Shown: positions 1 through 11,997, numbered from the stretch's first letter. The stretch is DNA of 64,000 nucleotides from Sphingobacterium sp. B16(2022) (GCF_012030425.1 NZ_JAAUVN010000001.1:2046001-2110000), one strand, 5' to 3'. Made by a program: numbers and translations. The notes: generated by a model not told the origin, from the letters alone.

Positions 1-1571
1 AACAGTACATAAAGAACGATACTAACCACAAATTACGAGATCAGGCAGAAAAGTATTACCTCTTAGCTATTAATACGTATAACAAAAATAAGGCTACAAT
101 CCCCTTCCCATCTAATCTATCTTTTGTTGCTAATAATCTAGCTTACCTCTACTTTAGTTTTTTTCCTGATTCTTATCAAGATCAGGCAATTCAATATGCT
201 GAGCTCGCCCTAAAGCAGGGAGCAGCGACTCAACAATACACGCATGTTGCGTCTGCTTACGGTATAATGGCGGAGATCGCACTGAAAAACAAAAAACCTG
301 AGCGTGCTAAAGCCTATTTGTTGTCGGCACTTATGGAGATTACTAAAAGCAGTGTTCCGGATCAGAACATCATCCTCAGTATTTACGAGAATCTCTCTGA
401 AATTGCGGAACAGGAGAATAATCTTGCTGAAGCCATACGTTACCATAAAGTGTATATGGAAACATTTAAATCCATATACAATCAAGAACAATTGGAATTG
501 GGTAAACGACTAGAAGCACAGTTTGATAAAGAAAGACAGCAACAACAACTTATCAGAATGCAACTGGAAACGGATAAAAAAGAACAGCAGCTCCGTTTGC
601 TGCATACCGTCAGTCTGCAGCAAAAACAGCAATATGAGAATTTGAAGTTGCATGAAGAAAATCAGCGAAAAGAACTTGAGCTCACACAGCTTGAATCTGA
701 AAAAAGAACCCAGGAACTTAAGCTATCTCGTTTAGAGACACAAAATCGTGCTCAGGACATCCTCAGTTTCAAAAATGAGATTTCTTATAAAGAGAAAATA
801 AATAAATATTATGTGGCTTTGATCTTGTTTTTTTTACTGGTTCTACTATTAATGCTATACGCATATAAACAGCGATCCAAAAGTATGCGTCAAAATAAGG
901 AACTGTACAATTTCTCTTTAGATAAGGAACGTCAGAATTCAAAAATATCAATATTAACTGCTATGCTTGATGGTCAGGAACAGGAACGAGGACGATTGGC
1001 CAGGGACCTTCATGATGGACTAGGAGGCCTCTTATCCACCACAAAAATCAGTTTATCTCAATTGACAAATAAAGTGGATAGCCCAATGAAAAATGATATG
1101 CAAAAATCTCTTCTGCAATTGGATACTGCTGTAGAAGAGCTAAGACGCGTAGCTCATAATCTGATGCCCGATTTGCTAAATAGATATGGTCTTGAGGAAG
1201 CATTACAAGATTACGCTGTTCGTATGTCCAATGTAGAATTGGATATTGATGTACAATTTTTACATTATTCGAATCAACTTACAAAAGATGAACAATTACT
1301 TGTTTATCGGGTAATCCAGGAGTTGGTTAATAACGCAATAAAACATGCTGCCCCCAAACAAATTATCATTCAAATTGTAGAAGAAGCTGATTATTACACC
1401 ATCACTGTTGAAGATGATGGAAAAGGATTTGATATTGATCAGGTTAAGGGTAATCACTCAGCAGGCCTTCATAATATACAATCGCGGATCGATTTCCTTA
1501 AAGGGAAATTTACTATACAGTCGGAAAAAGATGTGGGGACAAGTGTTGAAATTATATTTCCAAAAAAATAA
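1..1571 (+). CDS. TPR-containing sensor histidine kinase (HisKA_3 type), 5' end outside the window
   Basis: The reading frame is open from the left edge (first full codon at base 3), so the gene starts upstream; the ATG at 267 is internal. The visible N-terminal part is helical and TPR-like, followed by a Gln/Glu-rich coiled coil. One transmembrane helix follows (YYVALILFFLLVLLLMLYAY, near bases 808-867). Then comes a HisKA_3 dimerisation domain with the phospho-acceptor His in ARDLHDGLG (codon at 1011), and a HATPase domain with N-box ELVNNAIKHA and G-boxes DDGKGFD and GLHNIQSR. This is the NarL-type two-component architecture common in Bacteroidota, with TPRs in place of a classic sensor domain. 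The response regulator starts 5 bp downstream, so the two form an operon. The signal is unknown. Confidence 0.93.
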   Translation, partial: QYIKNDTNHKLRDQAEKYYLLAINTYNKNKATIPFPSNLSFVANNLAYLYFSFFPDSYQDQAIQYAELALKQGAATQQYTHVASAYGIMAEIALKNKKPERAKAYLLSALMEITKSSVPDQNIILSIYENLSEIAEQENNLAEAIRYHKVYMETFKSIYNQEQLELGKRLEAQFDKERQQQQLIRMQLETDKKEQQLRLLHTVSLQQKQQYENLKLHEENQRKELELTQLESEKRTQELKLSRLETQNRAQDILSFKNEISYKEKINKYYVALILFFLLVLLLMLYAYKQRSKSMRQNKELYNFSLDKERQNSKISILTAMLDGQEQERGRLARDLHDGLGGLLSTTKISLSQLTNKVDSPMKNDMQKSLLQLDTAVEELRRVAHNLMPDLLNRYGLEEALQDYAVRMSNVELDIDVQFLHYSNQLTKDEQLLVYRVIQELVNNAIKHAAPKQIIIQIVEEADYYTITVEDDGKGFDIDQVKGNHSAGLHNIQSRIDFLKGKFTIQSEKDVGTSVEIIFPKK

Positions 1572-1576
1572 AATAA

Positions 1577-2206
1577 ATGATTAAAATAGCAATTACAGAT
1601 GATCATCCTTTGCTTTCGGAAGGATTGAAAAATATCCTTTCTAAGGAAGATATGTTAGAAGTAGTGGGTTGTTATCCTGATGCATCAACCATGCATAAAG
1701 CGCTTTCGGATGGGCCTGTTGATGTGCTTTTACTGGATATTAATCTTCCTGATGCCAATAGTATTGAGCTGATCAAACCGTTACGGTCCAAGTATCCTCA
1801 AATGCGTATTATAGTAATCAGTGTACATAACGAATATGCTGTTATCAATAGTGTACTGCAAGAGGGGGCCCAAGGTTATATTCAAAAAAATGCTTCTGTG
1901 GAAGAGATTGTTGCCGGAGTTGAACAGGTTATAAAAGGAAACAAATTTCTATGTTCTCAAACCAAAAATATTGTTGAAAGAAAATCAAAAGATGAACTCA
2001 AAAGTGTTCCAAAATTGACCCGTAGGGAAAGGGAAGTACTAACTGAGGCATCTTTGGGATTAACAACGGGGCAAATCGCAGAAAAACTATTTATTAGTCC
2101 GCATACTGTGGAAAGTCACCGTAAAAATTTGATTGAGAAATTTGACGCAAAAAATCTTAGTTCTGCAATTAAATTAGCGTTAGAATATGGATTGATTCGT
2201 CAATAG
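1577..2206 (+). CDS. NarL/LuxR-family response regulator
   Basis: A 209-residue protein with an N-terminal receiver domain: acidic pair D8/D9, phospho-acceptor D54 in LLLDINLPD, Lys in GYIQKNAS. The C-terminal LuxR helix-turn-helix has LTRREREVL, then GQIAEKLFISPHTVESHRKN. It lies 5 bp after the kinase gene and is almost certainly its cognate regulator. All catalytic receiver residues are present, so it should act as a phosphorylation-controlled DNA-binding protein. Its targets are not evident. The downstream envelope operon at 2378 is a possible one, but nothing in the sequence proves this. Confidence 0.95.
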   Translation: MIKIAITDDHPLLSEGLKNILSKEDMLEVVGCYPDASTMHKALSDGPVDVLLLDINLPDANSIELIKPLRSKYPQMRIIVISVHNEYAVINSVLQEGAQGYIQKNASVEEIVAGVEQVIKGNKFLCSQTKNIVERKSKDELKSVPKLTRREREVLTEASLGLTTGQIAEKLFISPHTVESHRKNLIEKFDAKNLSSAIKLALEYGLIRQ

Positions 2207-2377
2207 TAGAACTTTGATTGGTAAAACCACTAGTTTCGGGGATTGTAGAAATTGCTTCTAATCTCTAGCTTTGAGTAGACGTAAAATTGCTAAGAACCTA
2301 GAAAGAAAATCTGATGCCGTACGATGATGGCACGGTAATTAGCAGGAATAATAGCAAATCCTTTAAAACAATAAAAA

Positions 2378-3064
2378 ATGATAAAACTTAAGTCGTTTTC
2401 GCGATTAATAATCTTAATCTGCTGTTGCAGTTTATTGACAAGTTGCTTTGACTTTATCGAAGATATCAATCTAAATGCCAATGGTTCTGGCAGTATTAAA
2501 GCTACACTCAACCTTAGTAAAAGTAGTACTAAAGTGGCCTCTCTGATGAAATTAAAAAGTGTAAATGGCATTCAAATTCCGACAAAAGAGAAGATAAAGA
2601 GTGAAACCGAGGACATGATCCGTATTTTAAAAAACACCCCAGGTATAAGTCAGGTGCAATATAATTTAGATTTTAACAATTATATTGCAACTGTCTCCTG
2701 CAATTTCGCTTCCGTAAATGCTCTGAATAATTTTAGTAAAGCGCTTGGAACTCATTTTAAAAGTGCCCTAGGTAATAATAATAATTATTCCTACGATGCT
2801 AAAACTGGAACCTTTACCAGAACATATACACACTCTCCTACTTTAAGTAAAGAGTATGCCCGTATATCTGAAACTGACCGCAAATATTTTAATGATGCCT
2901 TTTACACACAGATTATACGTTTTGATAAAACGGTCAAATCACAAAAACATGCTTCAGCAAAAATATCCAGTTCTGCAAAAGCTGTTCTACTTAAGTTAAA
3001 GGCTACAGATCTTGCTAGTGGCAAAGTTTCATTAGCCAATACCATCACTTTAAATAACAAATAA
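2378..3064 (+). CDS. Putative lipoprotein, first gene of a three-gene envelope operon
   Basis: A 228-residue protein with a lipoprotein signal: a hydrophobic stretch and lipobox LLTSC put the lipidated Cys at about residue 23. The mature part starts with acidic residues and a segment of the form INLNANGSGSIKATLNLS, a beta-strand pattern seen in other envelope lipoproteins that begin with a 'CxxxEE...L..DGSG' motif. No enzymatic motif was recognised. It sits 4 bp before the DUF4836-like gene at 3069 and is probably co-transcribed with it. It is likely a periplasm-facing lipoprotein working with the next two products. Function unknown. Confidence 0.8.
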   Translation: MIKLKSFSRLIILICCCSLLTSCFDFIEDINLNANGSGSIKATLNLSKSSTKVASLMKLKSVNGIQIPTKEKIKSETEDMIRILKNTPGISQVQYNLDFNNYIATVSCNFASVNALNNFSKALGTHFKSALGNNNNYSYDAKTGTFTRTYTHSPTLSKEYARISETDRKYFNDAFYTQIIRFDKTVKSQKHASAKISSSAKAVLLKLKATDLASGKVSLANTITLNNK

Positions 3065-3068
3065 CTAC

Positions 3069-5081
3069 ATGAATATTAAATTCTTACCCTTGTTAGCATT
3101 ATCTGCTTTTGCAGGAATGGAGGCTACAGCTCAAGAACTGACCAGCAAAATACCGGCTCATGCCGACTTTGTTGTTTCTATTAATAATAAAGCTATCGTA
3201 GAACAAAGTTCTATGGAACTGCTAAACGAAACACTAACTAAACTAGGTGCATTTGAACAGGCCAAAAACATGGATTTTCCAATCAAAAACCTAAAAGAGC
3301 TGGACTTTAATCTAGATAAACAGGCTTATGTTTACCGTGCAAATACCGATAGTTTACACTACATTGGAATTTTACTTCCCCTGAAAGCAAACCATCAGGT
3401 CAAACAACATATGTTTTCACAATATGAAGTTCTTCCAATATATAATGGATATGAAAGAAGAGTTTCCAAAGATGGTAAAACACAGGTTGCCTGGAATTCA
3501 GAAACAATGTTTATTCTCACAGGTGATGTACACAGTCAGTATTTTCAAATGAAAGATGTAGCAGACCGTTACGGCTTAGATCTTGGCTCTTATGCGACGG
3601 ACACCTGGACCTATAATGAAGCATTAGGTGATGCGGCAACCGCAGCTACAGCTGCTGCTGAAGAAGCTGTGGAGGCTATGGAAGAAGAAACTTTTGAGAG
3701 TGAAGAGGAAATTTTACCTGATACCGTGAACGTATTAGAAGAAATAAGCGAAGCTGAAATGGAGGCCGTTGAAGCTGTTGTTGATTCGACTATAGCCATA
3801 TCCGCAGATCAATGGGATGATTCAGTAGACACAGTAGAGGCTTACGATTTGGAGTCGGACTCACTTTATCTTCTAAATCAAGCTCGAGAAGCTAAAAATG
3901 ATTCTATTAAAAATAAATTATTTGGAACATGGCTTGCAAATGACTTTAATGGCTACTTAGATCCTAAGAGCAACATGGCAAACAATAAAGCGATCAAATT
4001 AACAGATAACAAACATCTGATTCGTCTCTGGGTGCCCAATGTAGATAAATTATATCAAGGTGCATTGCCTTATGATGTGTTAAAATTGGCCTATGGTATT
4101 GATATGGATAAATTTAAATATGGATATGAGGAAGGTACATTTGATTTAATCCAGGATCAGCATACGATTAAGTTTACTGGAACTTTGGGAGTCGATGCTG
4201 AAATGGCAAAGATTTTCAAACCGTTGTACAATGGTAAAATCAACAAGAAATTTGCAAAATATATCCCTGAAAACCATTTGGCATATGCGGCCGTAAATAT
4301 TAATACGGAAGCTTATCTAAAACAACTGCCAGCCCTTGTGAATCGTTGGTATGCTCCCATTGCAGGCGAATATAGTGACGTTGTCACCATTGGCGCTACA
4401 GCTTTAGAAATTGCACTAGATGAGAAAGCAATCGGTAAAGTGATGAAAGGTGACCATGCTTTTTTCTTAAATGATCTTCAAAAGGTTAATAAAGAGTATG
4501 TAACCTATGAGTATGATGATGATTACAATTACAAAGAAATTACGAAAATGAAAGATGAGTATGTACCTAATTTCTTATGGATGTTTACTTCTCAAGATCA
4601 AAGATTGTATAAACGTACACTTGACTTCGCTGTAAAAAAACAAGAAGTAACTTTGGAAAATGGTATTTACAAAATTGCTGAGCAGAAAAATATAAAACCA
4701 ATCTATATCCTTTTCAAGGAAGATCTTGTATTTGTGGGTAGTGATGTACAACAATTAACTTCTATTGAACAAAACCGTTTTAAAGGTACTAAAAATGCAA
4801 AAGTGAAAAAGGATTTACTTGCTAACCCATTCAATTTGGTTGTTCACGCAAATGCTATTCCTGAAGTAGTCCATAAACTAGAAGTACCAGTAACTGCTTC
4901 ATTGCAACAAACAATGAAAGACCTATCGACTTACGGCGATATTCAATTAAAAGGAAGTACGTTAAAAAATCGTCAATTCTCTGGTGAACTTTCTATAGAA
5001 TTGCCAAAAGAGGATAAAAATGCATTACAGTATATTTTAAAACATATCATGCAGAACATGGATAGTAAAATCGCTAATTAA
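3069..5081 (+). CDS. Exported DUF4836-like protein
   Basis: A 670-residue protein. A cleavable signal peptide (hydrophobic residues 3-20, ending at TAQ) predicts export. The mature N-terminus has a segment like IPAHADFVVSINNKAI, which resembles the DUF4836 family of Bacteroidota; that name is recalled, not searched. Residues about 180-265 form an Ala/Glu/Asp-rich low-complexity linker. A YDDDYN motif near residue 480 is repeated in the next protein (YDDDFN), which suggests the two are paralogues. The gene follows the lipoprotein by 4 bp and is followed directly by the third gene. No catalytic motif was recognised. Confidence 0.75.
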   Translation: MNIKFLPLLALSAFAGMEATAQELTSKIPAHADFVVSINNKAIVEQSSMELLNETLTKLGAFEQAKNMDFPIKNLKELDFNLDKQAYVYRANTDSLHYIGILLPLKANHQVKQHMFSQYEVLPIYNGYERRVSKDGKTQVAWNSETMFILTGDVHSQYFQMKDVADRYGLDLGSYATDTWTYNEALGDAATAATAAAEEAVEAMEEETFESEEEILPDTVNVLEEISEAEMEAVEAVVDSTIAISADQWDDSVDTVEAYDLESDSLYLLNQAREAKNDSIKNKLFGTWLANDFNGYLDPKSNMANNKAIKLTDNKHLIRLWVPNVDKLYQGALPYDVLKLAYGIDMDKFKYGYEEGTFDLIQDQHTIKFTGTLGVDAEMAKIFKPLYNGKINKKFAKYIPENHLAYAAVNINTEAYLKQLPALVNRWYAPIAGEYSDVVTIGATALEIALDEKAIGKVMKGDHAFFLNDLQKVNKEYVTYEYDDDYNYKEITKMKDEYVPNFLWMFTSQDQRLYKRTLDFAVKKQEVTLENGIYKIAEQKNIKPIYILFKEDLVFVGSDVQQLTSIEQNRFKGTKNAKVKKDLLANPFNLVVHANAIPEVVHKLEVPVTASLQQTMKDLSTYGDIQLKGSTLKNRQFSGELSIELPKEDKNALQYILKHIMQNMDSKIAN

Positions 5082-5087
5082 TTGTAC

Positions 5088-6353
5088 ATGAAAAGGATTA
5101 CAATTATCATCTGCTCGCTATTACTTATACTTATATCGTTCCTATGGGTGACTTATACTGTCCGTAAAAATAGGATTGAAAAACAATATGTCAGTCAATC
5201 AAGTACCAGTATTCTCTCCATTGCTGTTGATGACTTAGTGTTGGATAATGTATCTCAGCTCTTGAGCTTTGATACCCGTTCTACAGGAATAGAAGGTGGT
5301 GAAGACTTGATAAAAAAAATCGTATGGAATTCAGGAATATCTATTCCAGCCCGTCTGTTTTTATTTAGTAATGATACACAGAAAAATCAATTCTGCGGAA
5401 TATTAGCTGTATCGAACTATGATGATTGTTTTTCTTTTTTTGCAAACCAATATCCGAAGGCAATTAATTTTGTAGATAAAAAACAAGGTATTGTCAGTGT
5501 TAATATAGCAAAACATATTAAAGTACTGTTTGATCATAATCATCTTGTTTATTCGATTGGACTTGATCCTAATTCGGATTTTAGTGAGCTCCATGCACTG
5601 TTAAAAAATCAGGATGCATGGGTACAGATCGGTTCTTTTAAAGGCTTTGAACATGCTTTGACCAAAAAACATATTGGTTATGCCCTAAAAGACAGAAGTT
5701 TAATGGCTGAAGCTACTGTTACGAAACATAAGACAGACATTACTGGACAGTGGTTGTTATCTGAAAGTATAGAACAGAACCTTCAGGTAAGAAAGATAGA
5801 TACAGCTAATCAAATTGTTACCTTATGGAGTTTATTGTCGCTAAATGATCTTCCTTTGTTATCCCAGATTATGAGCAAGTATACAGGATTCAATCAGGAA
5901 CAGTTAAAGAAGAATTATGCTAATTATTTGGATTTAGAGATTAAAACCGATAGTGTCATCCAAAAAGATACCTCGATTGCATATGCATATGATGATGATT
6001 TTAATGCTATAGAAGAAATAAAAGTAACAGAGATTGCTGTTCCTTATATTGTACATACCTGGAAATATAACGAGCCATTAGCTGCGTCCCTTCCTGGAAA
6101 AATGTTTTATCAATTTCATAAAGCACATATCGATTCATACTTGTTAAATACAACTTCTGAACGATCTCCTGATCGGATTCAAAATGAAAGAACTCAACAC
6201 CCTTTTTACTTCTTTATTGATTTTAATGCATGGCCAGAAAAGTGGACAATATATCCGTTTAGTAAATTAAAACAGAGCAAAGTCAGCGCTACAATGACAA
6301 CTACTCTTATGGATAAAAATAAACTTGCTATAAAGGGAGAAATCACCTACTAA
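5088..6353 (+). CDS. Membrane-anchored hypothetical protein, divergent paralogue of the preceding protein
   Basis: The protein has 421 residues when started at the ATG at 5088; a TTG two codons earlier abuts the previous stop and is less likely. An N-terminal hydrophobic helix (about residues 3-24) followed by RKNR suggests an uncleaved anchor with the bulk of the protein outside the cytoplasm. The motif YAYDDDFNAIEEI, followed by an I/VP step, matches YEYDDDYNYKEI in the preceding protein and supports distant homology. The gene starts 6 bp after its neighbour's stop. A strong hairpin terminator follows at 6380-6413 and closes the operon. Function unknown. Confidence 0.75.
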   Translation: MKRITIIICSLLLILISFLWVTYTVRKNRIEKQYVSQSSTSILSIAVDDLVLDNVSQLLSFDTRSTGIEGGEDLIKKIVWNSGISIPARLFLFSNDTQKNQFCGILAVSNYDDCFSFFANQYPKAINFVDKKQGIVSVNIAKHIKVLFDHNHLVYSIGLDPNSDFSELHALLKNQDAWVQIGSFKGFEHALTKKHIGYALKDRSLMAEATVTKHKTDITGQWLLSESIEQNLQVRKIDTANQIVTLWSLLSLNDLPLLSQIMSKYTGFNQEQLKKNYANYLDLEIKTDSVIQKDTSIAYAYDDDFNAIEEIKVTEIAVPYIVHTWKYNEPLAASLPGKMFYQFHKAHIDSYLLNTTSERSPDRIQNERTQHPFYFFIDFNAWPEKWTIYPFSKLKQSKVSATMTTTLMDKNKLAIKGEITY

Positions 6354-6379
6354 TACTAATAGTCATATTTGGTTTCATG

Positions 6380-6415
6380 AAAACAGACAGTACTTAAAAA
6401 TACTGTCTGTTTTTT
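6380..6415 (+). terminator. Rho-independent terminator of the 2378-6353 operon
   Basis: Inverted repeat AAACAGACAGTA (6381-6392) and TACTGTCTGTTT (6401-6412), an 8-nt loop, then a T run. It lies 27 bp after the last stop codon. Confidence 0.9.
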
Positions 6416-6480
6416 GTTATATCTAAGGTTATATACTATGCTAATATCACTCGCTTTAAAAAGATCTGCACAAGTCTCTT

Positions 6481-6488
6481 TATATTTG
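6481..6488 (+). promoter_or_regulatory. Candidate promoter -7 element upstream of the MepB-like gene
   Basis: TATATTTG matches the Bacteroidota -7 consensus TAnnTTTG exactly. About 19 nt upstream there is only a weak -33 match. If used, transcription would begin near 6495 and leave a leader of about 100 nt before the TTG start at 6601. Confidence 0.4.
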
Positions 6489-6600
6489 CAACAATACAAG
6501 TTTTAACAAAGTTTGAAACTGCTTACCATGTTCAAGCAATTCTTCAAATGCATAATCCGTTTCATATAAATAAGCTTTTTAAATTATTATATACATCACA

Positions 6601-7116
6601 TTGCAAGATATTACCCTTACCCCTACGGAGATTCAGCTCATCAATACATTTATTTTTCAGCCCTGTGGATTAACAATGGCACATAGAAAATATGAACGAG
6701 AAAGTCAAGAATATGATGCTCAAAATTTTGATCTAGACCATTTGAAAATTAAGTATAGGAAAGCCAAGATAACACCTAAAAAGATTGGTCAATTCGTTAC
6801 CTTATGGTATAGGGATGCAGCTGGAATTACGACTCCGTATGCAGGCAGTAACCCTATTGATTTTTATATAATAGCTACCCGAAAAGATAATGATTTTGGA
6901 TTGTTTATATTCCCTAGAAGCATTCTGTTAAAACATGGTATCTTGAGAGGTGAATGTAAAGCTGGTAAACGAGGTTTTAGAGTCTATCCAAATTGGGATA
7001 TCGCCGAGAATAAACAGGCTAAACAAACACAACTTTGGCAAAAATTATACTTTATAGAGATTCTTGCAGGTGAAGAAGTTGACTTAAAAAAAGCTAAACA
7101 ACTATTAACCTTATGA
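6601..7116 (+). CDS. mepB: MepB family protein
   Basis: A 171-residue protein. The central region has the MepB signatures ESQEYDA, TPKKIGQFVTLW, a D-FYIIATR segment, FGLFIFPRSILLKHGI, and GKRGFRVYPNWD followed by KQ..QTQLWQ..YF. The family is named after the third gene of the Staphylococcus aureus mep operon. Its biochemical role is not established. The first usable start is TTG at 6601; the next ATG (6676) would remove residues that appear family-conserved (FQPCGLT). The gene stands alone after a terminator. It is not next to an efflux gene here, unlike in S. aureus. Confidence 0.85.
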   Translation: MQDITLTPTEIQLINTFIFQPCGLTMAHRKYERESQEYDAQNFDLDHLKIKYRKAKITPKKIGQFVTLWYRDAAGITTPYAGSNPIDFYIIATRKDNDFGLFIFPRSILLKHGILRGECKAGKRGFRVYPNWDIAENKQAKQTQLWQKLYFIEILAGEEVDLKKAKQLLTL

Positions 7117-7218
7117 TGGGGTAATTTTAAAAAATTATTTTCAAGATTCCAATCTATTGTACTTTTCATTTATTTTATGTAAATTGTAAATACCAATTAC
7201 AGACATAATCGAATCATT

Positions 7219-7440
7219 ATGCATCCATTTCGAAATAAAAATAGAAATCATTCCATTATGAATGAAAATAAGGATTCTAAAAAACCAAATGCTCATCCTT
7301 TTGTGAGATCTAATTTTCATTTACTCGACAATGATACAAAACTGCAAAGTATGGTAAAAATACAACATATACCTATTGTTAATGAAGAGACCTTAGAACA
7401 GGTTATACTCGAAATGAATTTAATGAAGAACAAAAATTAG
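7219..7440 (+). CDS. Small hypothetical protein (73 aa)
   Basis: A short, Asn/Lys-rich, hydrophilic ORF starting at ATG 7219, with an alternative ATG at 7258. It has no recognised family, no signal peptide and no cysteines. It lies between the MepB-like gene and a strong hairpin that would terminate it, which favours a real gene. The composition is otherwise unremarkable for this genome. An uncharacterised small protein of restricted distribution is the best reading. Confidence 0.45.
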   Translation: MHPFRNKNRNHSIMNENKDSKKPNAHPFVRSNFHLLDNDTKLQSMVKIQHIPIVNEETLEQVILEMNLMKNKN

Positions 7441-7461
7441 TATTCCATAATACTTTATAAT

Positions 7462-7516
7462 TTTTATAAATAAAAGGGCTCCATTCACGATGAATGGAGC
7501 CCTTTTATTTATAAAA
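7462..7516. terminator. Bidirectional terminator between the 73-aa ORF and icd
   Basis: A perfect 26-bp inverted repeat (7462-7487 and 7491-7516) with a 3-nt loop (CGA). The GC-rich core is AGGGCTCCATTCA, flanked by A/T runs on both sides. It lies between convergent genes and can serve both strands. Confidence 0.93.
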
Positions 7517-7522
7517 TCACTA

Positions 7523-9805
<2,283 letters not shown>

Positions 9806-9981
9806 TCAAAATTCGCCTAAAGATAGGAAATTGAAATTTAAATCGCTACAAAAGGTTGAATTATGACGGTTAAAAGTAAAATGTTGGCATGACTGGATTA
9901 AACACAATTATATTTGTCTATTACCTTTCTTTTCAGATGCATGTGCACTTATATTCTATATGCGCTACAGCCTACATCTAA

Positions 9982-10626
9982 TTACTTAGTTAGTGCCCTC
10001 ATTTCTTTTAATGAAATTACTTGAACGGTTGATCCATATGAAAAAACACTTTCTATCATTGCTTGAGCGAGCTGATGCGTTTTAATAGGCGCATAATGCC
10101 GAAAAAAACCTAATGAATTAAAAAAAGTAATTGCTTTCAGTCCGACCTTTTCTCCAAATCGATTTGAATTAGGTCTTTCTATAAAGCCTGGTTGCAATAT
10201 CATAAGGTGTTTAAATCCAATTTTTTTGATTGCTTCTTCTAAACTTCCTTTCATACGATTATAGAAAATACTGGATTTTGCATCTGCTCCTATTGCTGAT
10301 AATAGAACAAAATGGGATACTCCATTGTTGAAAGCTAGCTGTGCAAAATCCAGTGGATAATCGTAATCTATATGCCATTGTGCATCTTTACTTCCTGCAT
10401 CTTTTAAAGTTGTGCCGAGACATGAAAATGCAACTTCTCCTTTTATAACTTGGTGATAAGATGATAATTTGTCAAAATCGACAATAATCTCTTCTAACTT
10501 ATCATGTTGTTCAAAATAAGCTTTACGTACTAATACACGGACTTTAGTGAAGCGTACATCTTCTAATAATAGCCTAACCAGTTCTCTTCCTGTAGCTCCA
10601 CTTCCTCCAATAACAATTGCTTCCAT
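9982..10626 (-). CDS. NAD(P)H-binding atypical SDR (TIP30/HTATIP2-like)
   Basis: A 214-residue protein with an N-terminal Rossmann motif VIGGSGATGRELVRLLL and the later segment FVLLSAIGADAKSSIFYNRMKG, typical of atypical short-chain dehydrogenases of the NmrA/TIP30-like group. The YNRMKG stretch fits the active-site Y-x3-K. It is probably a cytoplasmic oxidoreductase or NAD(P)H-sensing protein; the substrate cannot be read from sequence. It lies alone between icd and a divergent aldo/keto reductase gene. Confidence 0.8.
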   Translation of the reverse strand: MEAIVIGGSGATGRELVRLLLEDVRFTKVRVLVRKAYFEQHDKLEEIIVDFDKLSSYHQVIKGEVAFSCLGTTLKDAGSKDAQWHIDYDYPLDFAQLAFNNGVSHFVLLSAIGADAKSSIFYNRMKGSLEEAIKKIGFKHLMILQPGFIERPNSNRFGEKVGLKAITFFNSLGFFRHYAPIKTHQLAQAMIESVFSYGSTVQVISLKEMRALTK

Positions 10627-10756
10627 GTATTAAATATAATGATTCGTTTCCATATTTCATTATGTTGTCAAATTCTCACTAAAATAAACGGAGGAACTGA
10701 GATTGCCTGTTAGAATCGTTAATTTTAGTTTTATTATTTACAAATAACTTTAATAC

Positions 10757-11596
10757 ATGACTACATATACATTAAACAACGGGATTAAGATTCCTGCTAT
10801 CGGTTTCGGAACCTGGCAAATCGAAGATGGTGCGCCTGCCTATAATGCGGTAGCTGAGGCATTAAATGCGGGTTATATTCATATCGATACTGCTGCCGTT
10901 TATGGTAACGAAAAAAGTGTTGGAAAGGCCATTCAAGATAGTGGAATTGATCGTGATGATCTTTTTATTACGACAAAATTATGGAACGCGGACCGTGGAT
11001 ATGAAAACACATTAACTGCATTTGAAAAATCACTAGCTTTACTCAATTTAACTTATGTTGATTTATACCTTATTCATTGGCCGGCTAATGAAGCACAATT
11101 TGAAAATTGGGCAGAAATTAATGCTGATACCTGGAGAGCTTTTGAAAAATTATATGTTGATGAAAGAGTCAAAGCTATTGGTCTAAGTAATTTTCCTAAG
11201 AAATATGTTGAAACCCTTTTGAAAACAGTACAAATTAAACCAGCTGTCAATCAACTGGAATTTCACCCTGGGTATTTACAGGAAGAAACAGTTTCGTACT
11301 GTAAAGAAAACAACATTTTGGTACAAGCTTGGTCACCTCTTGGATCAGGTCGAATTCTTGACAATGAAGTATTGCTTTCGTTAGCGCAAAAGTATAACGT
11401 TAGTGTCGGCCAGATCTGCATTAAATTTGCACTACAGGAGGATATTAATCCGTTACCAAAATCTACTAATCCGATCAATATCAAGGCAAATCTTGACCTA
11501 TCAAATTTTGAATTGACTGCTGAAGATATAGCATTAATTAAAAATATGGGGGATTTAGGTTTTTCAGGACTCAACCCAGCAGAGGTACCATTCTAA
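10757..11596 (+). CDS. Aldo/keto reductase
   Basis: A 279-residue protein that matches a full AKR TIM barrel. It has GTWQ near the N-terminus, IDTAAVYGNE with catalytic Asp and Tyr, TKLWNADRGY with the Lys, LIHWP with the His, GLSNF, and the NADPH-binding C-terminal PLPKSTNP. It resembles the DkgA/glyoxal-reductase group that reduces small aldehydes and ketones with NADPH. The true substrate is unknown. It is monocistronic or precedes the small gene at 11713. Confidence 0.92.
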   Translation: MTTYTLNNGIKIPAIGFGTWQIEDGAPAYNAVAEALNAGYIHIDTAAVYGNEKSVGKAIQDSGIDRDDLFITTKLWNADRGYENTLTAFEKSLALLNLTYVDLYLIHWPANEAQFENWAEINADTWRAFEKLYVDERVKAIGLSNFPKKYVETLLKTVQIKPAVNQLEFHPGYLQEETVSYCKENNILVQAWSPLGSGRILDNEVLLSLAQKYNVSVGQICIKFALQEDINPLPKSTNPINIKANLDLSNFELTAEDIALIKNMGDLGFSGLNPAEVPF

Positions 11597-11712
11597 AAAA
11601 GAATTGTACTTAAAGTGCTGCACAGGTCTTGTTTTTGTATAATTTACATCTGTACCAAGGTGACCAGGACTCTTACTTAAGAATAAATTTTGTTGTAGAG
11701 ATGTGATTGACT

Positions 11713-11997
11713 ATGTTTGCATACATGTCTAATTCAGAAAAAAATCCATATCAACTGTTCAATAAAACCATCTGGTCAAATTGGAAAAATCAAGATGTTG
11801 TCTGCATAAAAGTGGAGGAATTATCACAGAGCAATGGAATTACATTCTTTGAGCTCATACCTGATTCTGAAATGCTTGATGCAGATAGTGAAACTTTGTA
11901 TCCAATAGATTCGGAAGATGTCATGGATATGCTATTACCTAATGCACAAGTTAAATTTGTCGTACATGACATCTACATGGCGGATTTGGATGATTAA
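11713..11997 (+). CDS. Small acidic hypothetical protein (94 aa)
   Basis: ATG at 11713 gives 94 residues; a TTG six bases earlier and an ATG at 11725 are alternatives. The protein is strongly acidic (many Asp/Glu, ending in DLDD) and has no signal peptide or cysteine pattern. It is not recognised. A bidirectional hairpin follows at 12086-12125. It may be a short single-domain cytoplasmic protein. Confidence 0.5.
   Translation: MFAYMSNSEKNPYQLFNKTIWSNWKNQDVVCIKVEELSQSNGITFFELIPDSEMLDADSETLYPIDSEDVMDMLLPNAQVKFVVHDIYMADLDD

Noticed and set aside
9909..9916. Plus-strand TATATTTG promoter-like box between icd and the SDR gene
   Set aside because: Both flanking genes are on the minus strand and there is no plus-strand gene for more than 800 bp. 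Probably a chance match.
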